The position numbers and the translations under genes were made by a program. A model generated the notes under the pieces. It searched no databases. It was not told the DNA's origin and saw only the letters and a list, made by a program, of their open reading frames with translations. A stretch of 64,000 bases of DNA, taken from MED-G105 sp050331095. GTDB taxonomy: Bacteria > Pseudomonadota > Alphaproteobacteria > Caulobacterales > Parvularculaceae. Positions 56,577-64,000 of the stretch are shown here, piece after piece. Where the stretch lies: the NCBI GenBank assembly GCA_050331095.1, contig JBHJHE010000007.1:1-64000 (forward strand), in the 5' to 3' direction. Each line of letters opens with the position of its first letter. Position 1 is the first letter of the stretch.

Positions 56577-59484
56577 CGTTCTGCGCATCGCGCGCAAAGA
56601 AATCGGCGCGTACTTCAGCTCGCTCGCGGCGCTAATGTTCATCGGCGTCTTCCTCGCCGCGTGCCTCTTCGCATTTTTCTGGGTGGAGACGTTCTTCGCC
56701 CGCAACGTCGCGGACGTGCGCCCCCTTTTCGAGTGGATGCCGCTGCTGCTCATCTTCCTCATCTCGGCGATCACGATGCGGATGTGGAGCGAGGAGCGGC
56801 GCAGCGGCACGCTCGAATTCCTGATGACGACGCCGGCGCGCCCTGCGGAACTGATCTTCGGAAAGTTCCTCGCCTGCCTCGCCCTCGTCGGCGTCGCCCT
56901 GGCGCTGACGCTGCCCCTGCCGTTCACGGTCGCCGCCCTCGGGCCGCTTGACTGGGGCCCCGTCGTCGGGGGCTATTTCGCGACCCTTTGCGTCGCCGCC
57001 GCCTATATCGCCATCGGTCTGTTCGTCAGCGCCCGCACGGACAGCCAGATCGTCAGCCTGATCGTCACGGCGCTTGTGTGCGGCGCGTTCTACGTCGTCG
57101 GCTCGCCGGCCGTGACGTCGCTCGTCGGCAACGCCGGCGGAGAGGCGCTGCGCCTTCTCGGGGCCGGCTCGCGGTTCCAATCGATCGCCCGGGGCGTCCT
57201 CGATCTCCGCGACGTCTATTATTATCTCAGCGTTTTCGGCGCCTTCACGGTCCTCAACGTTTTCTCGCTGGAGCGCCTGCGCTGGTCCGACGCGCGCAAG
57301 TCCGACCGGCATTTTCGCTGGCGGGCGTTCGCCGGGCTGGCCGTCGCCAATCTGATCGCCGCCAACTTCTGGCTGCACCACGCGGACCGCGCCCGGATCG
57401 ACCTCACCGAAGGCCGCATTTACTCGATTTCGCAGGCGACCCGCGGCTATCTCGCTCGACTTGAAGAGCCGCTTTTGATCCGTGGCTACTTCTCCGCCGA
57501 GACCCATCCCGAACTCGCGCCCCTCGCGCCGCGCCTTCAGGATCTGATGCGCGAATACGACATCGCCGGCGGCGACGCGGTGCGCGTGGAGATCGTCGAT
57601 CCCATTGAGGAGCCGGCGCTGGAAGAAGAGGCGGGGCGGCGCTTCGGCATCCGGCCGGTGCCGTTCCAGACCGCCAGCCGATACCAGTCCTCTGTGACGA
57701 ACTCCTATTTCGACGTCGTCGTTCAGTATGGCGACGAGTTCGAGACGCTGAGCTACGCCGATCTCATCGAGATCAAACAGGCCGGCGCGAGCCTCGAGGT
57801 CGAATTGAAGAACCCCGAATACGACATCACCCGCGCGATCAAGAAAGTCGTGACTAGCTACCGCGCCGCCGGCGACCTGTGGGCGAGCCTTGACGCTCCG
57901 GTGACGTTGCGCGCCTACGCGTCGGACCCGGCGGAACTGCCGGAGCCCTTGCCTCAACTGCGCGACGACCTCGAAGCGCTCGTCGGCGAGTACGAACTGG
58001 AGGCCGGCGACAAGTTCAGCGCCGAAATCGCCGACCCGACGGCCGGCGACGGCGCCCTCGCCGAGCGCTTGCAGTCCGATTACGGATTGCAGCCGCTCGC
58101 CGTCGGCCTCTTCGATCCGGCGCGTTTCTGGTTCCACCTCGTCCTGGAGCACAAGGGCCGGCTGATTCAGGTCCCGCTGCCGGAGACGCTCGACAAGGAC
58201 GCGTTGAAGCGGGCGATCGCCGCCGAACTGAAGCGCTTCTCCCCCGGCGCCTTGCGGACGATCGCGCTCAACGCGCCGTCGGCGCCGCCGCCGCGCCAGT
58301 TCGGCCCGCCGCCCACGGGCTTGCGGTTCGAGGGGCTTCGCGTCCAACTCGAGCAGAACGCGGACGTTCGCGACGCGACGTTCGAGGGCGGCCGCGCGCC
58401 GGCGCAGTCGGACGCGTTGATCGTGGTGGGGCCGGAGCGGCTGAGCGATGTCGACGTTTTCGCGATCGACCAGTTCCTCATGCGCGGGGGCACGGTCGTC
58501 CTCGCCGCCTCGCGTTTCCGGCCGCAACTCCAGAACGACCTGTCGATCGCGGAGAACGAGACGGGGCTCGAAGACTGGCTCGGCCATTATGGCGTGACGC
58601 TCGAGCCGTCGCTTGTGCTCGATCCGCAGAACACGCCGTTCCCGGTGCCGGTGACGCGTGACGTCGGCGGCTTCCAGGTGCGCGAGTTCCGATTGTTGCC
58701 GTACACCCATTTCGTCGACGTGCGCGACGGTCTTGCCGAGGGCGACGCGCCGACGGCCGGGCTCGGACAATTGACGTTGACCTGGGCGTCGCCGATCGCC
58801 GTCGACGAGGAGAAGCTTGGAGCGCTCAAAGCGACGACGCTCGTCGAGAGCTCCGAGGCGTCTTGGGCGAGCGCGGACCGGACCATCGTCCCCGACCTCG
58901 ACCGGTTTCCGGAGTACGGCTATCCGATCCCTGACGAAACGGGCCGACAGACGCTCGGGCTCATGCTTGAGGGATCTTTCGGCTCGTTCTTCGCCGGCAA
59001 AGACAATCCCGTGCTCGCGGCGGCGGCGGAAGAAGCAGCCGCCGATGAAGAGGCGGCGGACGCGGCAGGCGAGGACGAGGCGGCCGAAGCCGAACCGCCG
59101 GCCAGCGGCGGGATCATCGAGCGCTCGCCGCAGAGCGCGCGCCTCGTGGTGTTCGGTTCGTCGAGCTTCCTCTCCGACGAAGCGCTGGGCCTCGCGGCGG
59201 GCGTCGACCGCGCCGACTACGCTGCGCCGCTCGTGCTGATGGAGAACGTCGTCGACTGGTCGCTAGAGGACCGGGCGCTGCTGGAGATCCGAAGCCGCCA
59301 GGGGCGCTTTTCGCGCAGCCTCGCCGCCGTGGACGAAGCGGGTCGGGCGTTTTGGGAGACCGCGAACTACGTCCTCGCGCTCCTCGGGCTTGTCGCGGTC
59401 TTCTTCGTCCACCGTATCCTGCGTCGGCGCGCCGACGCTCGCCGCCTCGTCTCGCTTGGCCCCGCGCCCGCCGCGGCGGAATAA
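56569..59484 (+). CDS. GldF-GldG-like fusion: ABC-2 permease plus auxiliary domain
   Basis: The start MPNVLRIARKEIGAYFSS at 56569 opens an ABC-2 permease of about 240 residues with six helices (MRMWSEERRSGTLEFLMTTPA, the family's loop). It is joined in frame to a GldG/ABC_transp_aux (PF09822) protein: an anchor helix (WRAFAGLAVANLIAANFWL), RIDLTEGRIYSISQATRGYL, a long periplasmic part and a C-terminal helix (VLALLGLVAVFFVHRILRR). In gliding Bacteroidetes GldF and GldG are separate; fused forms occur in Proteobacteria. An acidic Glu/Ala loop lies near residues 820-845. With the ATPase and the DUF4340 protein it forms an envelope exporter whose cargo is unknown. Confidence 0.9.
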   Translation: MPNVLRIARKEIGAYFSSLAALMFIGVFLAACLFAFFWVETFFARNVADVRPLFEWMPLLLIFLISAITMRMWSEERRSGTLEFLMTTPARPAELIFGKFLACLALVGVALALTLPLPFTVAALGPLDWGPVVGGYFATLCVAAAYIAIGLFVSARTDSQIVSLIVTALVCGAFYVVGSPAVTSLVGNAGGEALRLLGAGSRFQSIARGVLDLRDVYYYLSVFGAFTVLNVFSLERLRWSDARKSDRHFRWRAFAGLAVANLIAANFWLHHADRARIDLTEGRIYSISQATRGYLARLEEPLLIRGYFSAETHPELAPLAPRLQDLMREYDIAGGDAVRVEIVDPIEEPALEEEAGRRFGIRPVPFQTASRYQSSVTNSYFDVVVQYGDEFETLSYADLIEIKQAGASLEVELKNPEYDITRAIKKVVTSYRAAGDLWASLDAPVTLRAYASDPAELPEPLPQLRDDLEALVGEYELEAGDKFSAEIADPTAGDGALAERLQSDYGLQPLAVGLFDPARFWFHLVLEHKGRLIQVPLPETLDKDALKRAIAAELKRFSPGALRTIALNAPSAPPPRQFGPPPTGLRFEGLRVQLEQNADVRDATFEGGRAPAQSDALIVVGPERLSDVDVFAIDQFLMRGGTVVLAASRFRPQLQNDLSIAENETGLEDWLGHYGVTLEPSLVLDPQNTPFPVPVTRDVGGFQVREFRLLPYTHFVDVRDGLAEGDAPTAGLGQLTLTWASPIAVDEEKLGALKATTLVESSEASWASADRTIVPDLDRFPEYGYPIPDETGRQTLGLMLEGSFGSFFAGKDNPVLAAAAEEAAADEEAADAAGEDEAAEAEPPASGGIIERSPQSARLVVFGSSSFLSDEALGLAAGVDRADYAAPLVLMENVVDWSLEDRALLEIRSRQGRFSRSLAAVDEAGRAFWETANYVLALLGLVAVFFVHRILRRRADARRLVSLGPAPAAAE

Positions 59485-59505
59485 TCACCGGAGTTTGATC
59501 CCGCC

Positions 59506-60777
59506 ATGCAACGCCTGCTGATCGGATTGTCCGTACTCCTCCTGATTCAGGCGGGGCTCGCCGGCCTCCTGTTGACGACGTCCGGGAGCGACGGCGCCTT
59601 CGAAGCGCGCGAGCCGCTCCTCGCTTTCGACGTCGACGCCGCGACCCGCCTCGTCGTCAGCGACGGCGAAAACGAGGCGGTTGTCGAGCGGGGCGACGGC
59701 GGATGGACGATGCCGGCGCTTGGCGGGTTTCCGGCGGACGCCGAGAAAGTCGCGCGGCTCTTGGACCGGCTCGCGGACCTGAAGCGCGGCTGGCCCGTGG
59801 CGCAAACGCGCGCCAACGCCGGCCGATACAAAGTCGCGGAGGACGACTTCGAGCGTCGACTGACGATCGAGGGCGCGGACGGGCCGATCGCCGAACTGTT
59901 CCTCGGGGACGCTCCCACGTTCAAACGCGTCTATGCGCGCAGCGGCGCCGACGCGGACGTCTACAATATCGAGTTCGCCGCCTTCGACGCGCCGGCGACG
60001 GTGCGCGAGTGGACGGACAAGAACGCCCTCGCGATCGACGCCGCCGAGGTGGCGGAAATCCGCGTCGCCGACGTCGTGCTCGCGAACGGCGAGGACGGTT
60101 TTGCGCTCGCCGGCCTTGGCGACGAGGAACGCGCGAGGGCGGCGGAGGTGCGCGGTCTCGCCGACGATGCGCTGCAGCTTCCTTTCGACGAAATCGCCAT
60201 GGGCGAGGAGGCGGCGGGCGGCGGCGGCGCGCCGGACGAAGACGGGCCGTTGGCGGACGAGGAAGAAGAAGCCGACGCGGCGGCGAGCGCGGTCTTGGCG
60301 CCGTTGGAGGTGCGCATCGTCCGGAAGGAGGGCGCCCCCCGCGTCTATACGATCTCGCCGCCGACGGACGACGGAGGTCAATACGCCGTCGCCAGCTCCG
60401 AGCACGACCAGACGTTCATGGTCGCGAAGTACCGCATCGCCAGCTTGCTGAACGCGTCGCGCGACGCGCTGACGGAAATGGCGGCCGCGCAGGACACTGA
60501 TCCCGCTACCGAGGAAGACCCCGCGACGGCGTTGGCCGAACCGGACGCGGAGGCCAGCGCAGCCGCATCGACGCCCCCGTCGTCAACGCCCCCGTCGTCA
60601 ACGCCGTCATCCGCCGACGTCGCCGAACCGGTCGCGTCCGAAGCGACGGATGCGGAGGCCCCTCCCGGCGCGGAGCCCCCTGTCGAAGAGCCCCCTGTCG
60701 AAGAGCTAAGCGAAACGCCGTCTGCTATGGCCGAAGGCGCCGCCGCCGCGCCCCCCGTCAGCGACGAGCGGCGCTAG
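59506..60777 (+). CDS. DUF4340 domain protein
   Basis: A 423-residue protein with an N-terminal anchor helix (LLIGLSVLLLIQAGLAGLLL) and a DUF4340 body: EPLLAFDVDAATRLVVSDGENEAVVERGDGGWTMP, GFPADAEKVARLLDRLADLKRGWPVA, LFLGDAPTFKRVYARSG. This family almost always follows GldG-type genes, as here (21 bp). The middle has an acidic insertion. The C-terminal 100 residues are a low-complexity Ala/Pro/Ser/Glu tail with two 15-bp duplications (STPPS and EPPVE repeats). It faces the periplasm and presumably works with the ABC exporter. Its stop shares four bases with the converging lipase gene. Confidence 0.9.
   Translation: MQRLLIGLSVLLLIQAGLAGLLLTTSGSDGAFEAREPLLAFDVDAATRLVVSDGENEAVVERGDGGWTMPALGGFPADAEKVARLLDRLADLKRGWPVAQTRANAGRYKVAEDDFERRLTIEGADGPIAELFLGDAPTFKRVYARSGADADVYNIEFAAFDAPATVREWTDKNALAIDAAEVAEIRVADVVLANGEDGFALAGLGDEERARAAEVRGLADDALQLPFDEIAMGEEAAGGGGAPDEDGPLADEEEEADAAASAVLAPLEVRIVRKEGAPRVYTISPPTDDGGQYAVASSEHDQTFMVAKYRIASLLNASRDALTEMAAAQDTDPATEEDPATALAEPDAEASAAASTPPSSTPPSSTPSSADVAEPVASEATDAEAPPGAEPPVEEPPVEELSETPSAMAEGAAAAPPVSDERR
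60571..60702 (+). repeat. Two 15-bp tandem duplications in the DUF4340 tail
   Basis: ACGCCCCCGTCGTCA is repeated at 60571-60585 and 60586-60600. GAGCCCCCTGTCGAA is repeated at 60673-60687 and 60688-60702. Both are perfect, in frame and inside the disordered tail. Confidence 0.92.
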
Positions 60778-61469
60778 TCGGCGTCGAGCGCGCGCACCTG
60801 GCGGACGACGAAGGGCGCCAGGTCTTCCGCGATCATCTCGACCCCGGCCGCCGTCGGGTGCAGGCCGTCGCTCTGGATCAGCGCCGGCTTGTTGCGCACG
60901 GACCGCAGCATCGCGTCGAACAGCGGCACGCCGTAGGCCTCCGCGAGCGCCGGATAGATCGCCGCGAAAGCGGCCGCGCGGGCGCCGCCCGTCGGCGGCT
61001 TCAAGCCGATGAGCGCCACGGGCGCGCCGTCCGCCTGCGCTGCTTCGATAATTGCAGCGAGGTTTTCCTTAGCGATCTCCGGCGCCAGCCCCCGCAGAAA
61101 ATCGTTGGCCCCAAGCGCCACCAGAACGAGGTCCGCGTCTGCGCCGCGCACGGAGAAATCGTAGCGGTCGCTTCCGCCGCCGGTGGTGTCGCCCGAAACC
61201 CCGGCGTTCACGAAGACGGCGCTGACGCCAATCTCGGCGAGACGGCGCTCCAGCGCCGCGGGCAGCGCCTCCTCGGCGGCGAGGCCGACCCCGGCCGTGA
61301 GGCTGTCCCCCAGCATGACGACGGTCGGCCCGCGCTGTGTGGTCTCGGTCTCGGCGGCCTCTTCCACCCGCGCCGCGGACGGCGAGGCCGACGGGCCCGC
61401 GTCGCCGCCGCAGCCGGCGAGGGCGAACGCGGCGAGAACTGACGCGGATTTGAAAACTTCGCGCGGCAT
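60774..61469 (-). CDS. TesA-like SGNH arylesterase/lysophospholipase (lipoprotein)
   Basis: A 231-residue GDSL/SGNH hydrolase. Block I is VVMLGDSLTAGVGL (nucleophile Ser in GDSL), block II has Gly in NAGVSGDTTGGG, block III is LGANDFLRG, and block V is SDGLHPTAAG, giving the Ser-Asp-His set. Unlike E. coli TesA, it has a lipoprotein signal (MPREVFKSASVLAAFALAGC), followed by a Ser/Ala/Glu spacer, so it is probably membrane-tethered. It hydrolyses acyl esters or thioesters in the periplasm. It is divergent from the YbbA-type ABC gene, the arrangement conserved widely in Proteobacteria. Confidence 0.92.
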   Translation of the reverse strand: MPREVFKSASVLAAFALAGCGGDAGPSASPSAARVEEAAETETTQRGPTVVMLGDSLTAGVGLAAEEALPAALERRLAEIGVSAVFVNAGVSGDTTGGGSDRYDFSVRGADADLVLVALGANDFLRGLAPEIAKENLAAIIEAAQADGAPVALIGLKPPTGGARAAAFAAIYPALAEAYGVPLFDAMLRSVRNKPALIQSDGLHPTAAGVEMIAEDLAPFVVRQVRALDAD

Positions 61470-61492
61470 TACAGCGTACTCCCTTCATCAGC

Positions 61493-61523
61493 GATCGGCG
61501 CGGGATCGGCGCGGGATCGGCGC
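61493..61523. repeat. Nearly three tandem 11-bp units in the tesA/ybbA gap
   Basis: GATCGGCGCGG is repeated at 61493-61503 and 61504-61514, with a third partial copy to 61523. It lies in the divergent promoter region, about one helical turn per unit, so it could change promoter spacing. Confidence 0.85.
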
Positions 61524-61545
61524 AATTCGAGGCGAGTGATAGGCG

Positions 61546-62286
61546 ATGGGCGCAACGGTGACGAGGCTTGAGACGCGGCGCGCGCGGTCCGACGACGCCG
61601 CGGCCGGTCGGGAAACGCTGGCGCTTGAAGACGTCCGGCTGACCTTGGGTCAGGCGGCGCTGCCGGTCGACGTTCTGCGCGGCGTCGACCTGTCGGTGCG
61701 CGCCGGCGAGGCGATCGCCATCGTCGGGCCGTCGGGGTCGGGCAAGTCGTCCCTCATCAGCGTCGCCGCCGGGCTGGAGGCCGCGACCAGCGGGTCGGTT
61801 CGGTTGCTCGGCCGTACGATCGACGGCATGGGCGAGGACGACCTTGCGCGATTGCGCCGGGGCCGCGTCGGCCTCGTCTTCCAGTCTTTTCATCTGCTGC
61901 CGACGATGACGGCGCTCGACAATGTCCGCGCGCCGCTCGAGATCGCCGGCGTCGACGAGGTCGCCGCACGCGCCGAGGCGGCGCTTGACGCCGTGGGCCT
62001 CACCGAGCGCGCCGCCCACTATCCGGCGCAGCTTTCCGGCGGCGAGCGCCAGCGGGTCGCCGTGGCCCGGGCGCTCGCGAGCGAACCGGAAATCGTCTTC
62101 GCCGACGAACCCACCGGCAATCTCGACGCCGCTTCGGGCCGCGCCGTCGCCGATCTGCTCTTCAAGCTGGCCGCCGAGCGCGGCGCCACGCTGGTCCTCG
62201 TCACCCATGATGCGGAGCTCGCCGCGCGCGCCGCCCGCACGGTCGAAATGCGCGACGGACGTCTCGCGGCGCGGGACAAGGCGTGA
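61546..62286 (+). CDS. ybbA: YbbA/LolD-type ABC transporter ATPase
   Basis: A 246-residue ATPase of the MacB/LolD group with intact motifs: Walker A GPSGSGKSS, Q-loop VGLVFQSFHLLPTMTALDNV (group signature), LSGGERQRVAVARALA, Walker B IVFADEPTGNLDA and the H-loop VTHD. It energises an FtsX-type permease. Position opposite a tesA-like gene and upstream of a YbbP-like permease matches the ybbA-ybbP locus. The stop overlaps the permease GTG by 4 bp. The physiological substrate of this system is not established. Confidence 0.92.
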   Translation: MGATVTRLETRRARSDDAAAGRETLALEDVRLTLGQAALPVDVLRGVDLSVRAGEAIAIVGPSGSGKSSLISVAAGLEAATSGSVRLLGRTIDGMGEDDLARLRRGRVGLVFQSFHLLPTMTALDNVRAPLEIAGVDEVAARAEAALDAVGLTERAAHYPAQLSGGERQRVAVARALASEPEIVFADEPTGNLDAASGRAVADLLFKLAAERGATLVLVTHDAELAARAARTVEMRDGRLAARDKA

Positions 62287-64000
62287 GCCCGGCGACCGCG
62301 TTCGCCATCGCGCGGCGCGAGTTCGTCGGCGGCTTTTCCTCGTTCGCGATCTACCTCGCGTGCCTCGCGCTCGGGGCGTTCGCCATCGCGGCGTCGGGCT
62401 CGGCGACGGAGAGCTTCAAGCGCGGGCTCGACGCCCAGTCGCGCCTTCTCCTCGGCGGCGACGGCGCGTTCACCGCGGCGCAGCGCCGGGCGAGCGACGC
62501 CGAACGCGCCTTCATGGACGCGCGGGGGACGACGTCCGAAACCGTCGAGCTCAATCTTATGGGCGAGGCGCTCGTCGACGGCGAAAAAGTCCGTGCGCAG
62601 GTGAGCCTGCGGGGCGTCGACGCATCGTTCCCGCTGCTCGGCGCGGCGGCGCTCAGCGGCGCCGAAACCGATGCGACGCTTCAGGACGTTCTCGCGGAGC
62701 GCGGCGGTCGGTGGGGCGTCGCCGCGCGCGCCTCCTTGCTTGAGCGCTTCGGGATCGAGGTCGGCGACGCGATCGACCTCGGCCCGGTCAAGGGGCGCGT
62801 CGCCGCCCGGCTCGACAGGGAGCCCGACGGGCTCGGCGCGGCGGGGACATTCGGTCCGTCGGCCATCGTCGCGATCGACGGCCTCGTCGAGGCGGGGCGC
62901 CTGACCAACGGCCAGTTGTTCCGCGCGACCTATCTTCTCGCCTTCGACCGCGGCGTTTCCGGCGACGACGTCGCCGAAGCCGCGAAGGCCGAATTCGGCC
63001 CCGCCGGCCTTAGCTACCGCGCGCCCGTCGACGCCGTCGACGGCCTTGGCGATCTTCTTGATCTGTTGACGTCGTTTCTGGCGGTGGTGGGCGTCGCCGC
63101 GCTCGTGGCCGGCGGCGTCGGCGTCGCCCAGGCCGCGGGGGCGTTCCTCGAAAGCCGCACCGACGCCATCGCCGCTCTGAAGGCTTTCGGCGCGGACGCC
63201 GCCGGCGTGCGTCTCGTTTACGGCTTTCAGTTGGGCGCGCTTGCGCTCACCGGCGCCGCGGCGGGCGGTTTCCTCGGGGCCCTCGCGCCGTTGGCGCTCG
63301 ACGTCTTCGTCGGCGAGCGCATTCCGCTGCCCCAGGCGCTCGGATTTTATCCGGGGCCGGTCTTTCGCGCGATCGTGCTGTCAAGCCTCGCCGCCGTCAT
63401 GTTCGCCGCACCCGCGCTCGGGCGCGCCCGGGCGACGTCGCCGGCGGCCCTTTTTCGTTCGGAGGCGGACGACTGCCCATCGCGCGCCCCGCAGGCCGAA
63501 GCGCTGGCGGCGCTCGTCGCGGCGCTGGCGCTCGTCGCGCTCGCCGTGTTCTGGAGCCCGCGGCCAGCGGCGACAGCGGCGTTGCTCGCCGGGGCAGGGG
63601 GCGCTTTCCTCGTCCTGCGCGGCGCGGCGGCGCTCACCCGCCGGCTGGCCCGCGGCGCGATCGCCGGGACGAGCGGAGTCGGCCGCATCGCCGTCGCCAA
63701 CCTCGCCGGACCCGGCTCGCTCGCGCCGACGACGGCGCCGGCGCTTGGGCTCGGCCTTGCGCTTCTGACGCTCGTCGCGGCGGTCCAGAGCAATCTTCTG
63801 CGCCAGATCTCGCAAACGGCGCCGCAGGAGGCGCCGTCGCTTGTCTTCTCGCAAATCCCCGACGCCGAAACCGACCTTTTCGACGCGACCCTCAGAGCCC
63901 ACGGCGTCGCGATCAACGACCCTGAAGCCTATCGCCGTGCGCCGTTCATGCTCGGCCGCGTCATCGAACTCGACGGCGCGCCGATCGACCGCGACGAGGT
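62283..64000 (+). CDS. ybbP: YbbP-like FtsX-family ABC permease (partial, runs off the window)
   Basis: It starts with a GTG overlapping the ATPase stop (GTGA) and stays open to the last base, so at least 572 residues are present and the C-terminus is missing. An N-terminal helix (FAIYLACLALGAFAIAASG) is followed by a MacB-like periplasmic domain, with SESFKRGLDAQSRLLLGGD-type sequence as in YbbP. Then come FtsX helices (LDLLTSFLAVVGVAALVAGGVGVAQA, FLESRTDAIAALKAFGADAAGVRLVY) and the start of a second repeat. YbbP proteins are usually about 800-850 residues with ten helices. It pairs with YbbA in a lipid- or lipoprotein-handling type transporter of unknown cargo. Confidence 0.9.
   Translation, partial: MSPATAFAIARREFVGGFSSFAIYLACLALGAFAIAASGSATESFKRGLDAQSRLLLGGDGAFTAAQRRASDAERAFMDARGTTSETVELNLMGEALVDGEKVRAQVSLRGVDASFPLLGAAALSGAETDATLQDVLAERGGRWGVAARASLLERFGIEVGDAIDLGPVKGRVAARLDREPDGLGAAGTFGPSAIVAIDGLVEAGRLTNGQLFRATYLLAFDRGVSGDDVAEAAKAEFGPAGLSYRAPVDAVDGLGDLLDLLTSFLAVVGVAALVAGGVGVAQAAGAFLESRTDAIAALKAFGADAAGVRLVYGFQLGALALTGAAAGGFLGALAPLALDVFVGERIPLPQALGFYPGPVFRAIVLSSLAAVMFAAPALGRARATSPAALFRSEADDCPSRAPQAEALAALVAALALVALAVFWSPRPAATAALLAGAGGAFLVLRGAAALTRRLARGAIAGTSGVGRIAVANLAGPGSLAPTTAPALGLGLALLTLVAAVQSNLLRQISQTAPQEAPSLVFSQIPDAETDLFDATLRAHGVAINDPEAYRRAPFMLGRVIELDGAPIDRDE

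Overview
The window is about 70% G+C, densely packed and bacterial. It reads as an alphaproteobacterial chromosome segment. Supporting markers are an ActR/RegA-type regulator, a NodT-type outer-membrane efflux lipoprotein, a di-iron COQ7 ubiquinone hydroxylase, two LysR/target divergent pairs and many Ala/Arg-rich proteins with GC-rich third positions. A marine or soil Hyphomonadales/Parvularculales-like organism would fit, but that placement is inference. I see no rRNA, tRNA, CRISPR array, insertion sequence or prophage.

Layout. 1-480: an AT-rich edge next to the broken end of an RHS-type protein. 590-9.2 kb: a DUF2339 membrane protein split by an in-frame stop, a DUF4143 ATPase, a TRIC-type channel, a second gene split by an in-frame stop, a fatty-acid desaturase whose N-terminus looks frame-disturbed, and an MFS carrier. 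9.4-15.9 kb: LysR with a divergent VOC protein, a membrane protein, glutathione peroxidase, COQ7, a DMT carrier, ActR and a solitary cytosine-5 DNA methyltransferase. 15.9-22.2 kb: a G8-domain lipoprotein, a membrane-anchored Ras-like GTPase translationally coupled to a small two-helix membrane protein, and, converging on them, an ATP-grasp protein coupled to a metallo-beta-lactamase-fold hydrolase. 22.3-30 kb: small enzymes, a lipoprotein amidohydrolase and a LysR/SDR/NADH-quinone-reductase/Bcr-type exporter cassette. 30-34.3 kb: a two-component system divergent from a calcium-binding EF-hand protein and a sterol-desaturase-type hydroxylase. 34.2-37.7 kb: an HxlR/TetR-flanked cassette of five small proteins. 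37.8-50.2 kb: a beta-propeller protein and two complete, divergent RND efflux systems. 50.3-55.4 kb: a divergent PEP-carboxylase homologue and a secreted pectate-lyase-fold protein. 55.6-60.8 kb: a Gld-like ABC exporter operon whose ATPase has an altered Walker A. 60.8-64 kb: a TesA-type lipase divergent from a YbbA/YbbP-type ABC system that runs off the end.

Together the genes emphasise envelope functions (efflux, ABC export, lipoproteins, secreted polysaccharide-active folds) and redox/electrophile defence (peroxidase, SDR, quinone reductase, VOC proteins). The best candidates for an undescribed system are the GTPase/two-helix membrane pair at 18360-20287 and the ATP-grasp/MBL pair that abuts it. 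At sequence level the oddest signals are two in-frame TAA interruptions plus a likely compensated frameshift within the first 7 kb, and a recurring habit of tandem duplications with a period of exactly 15 bp at eight scattered loci.
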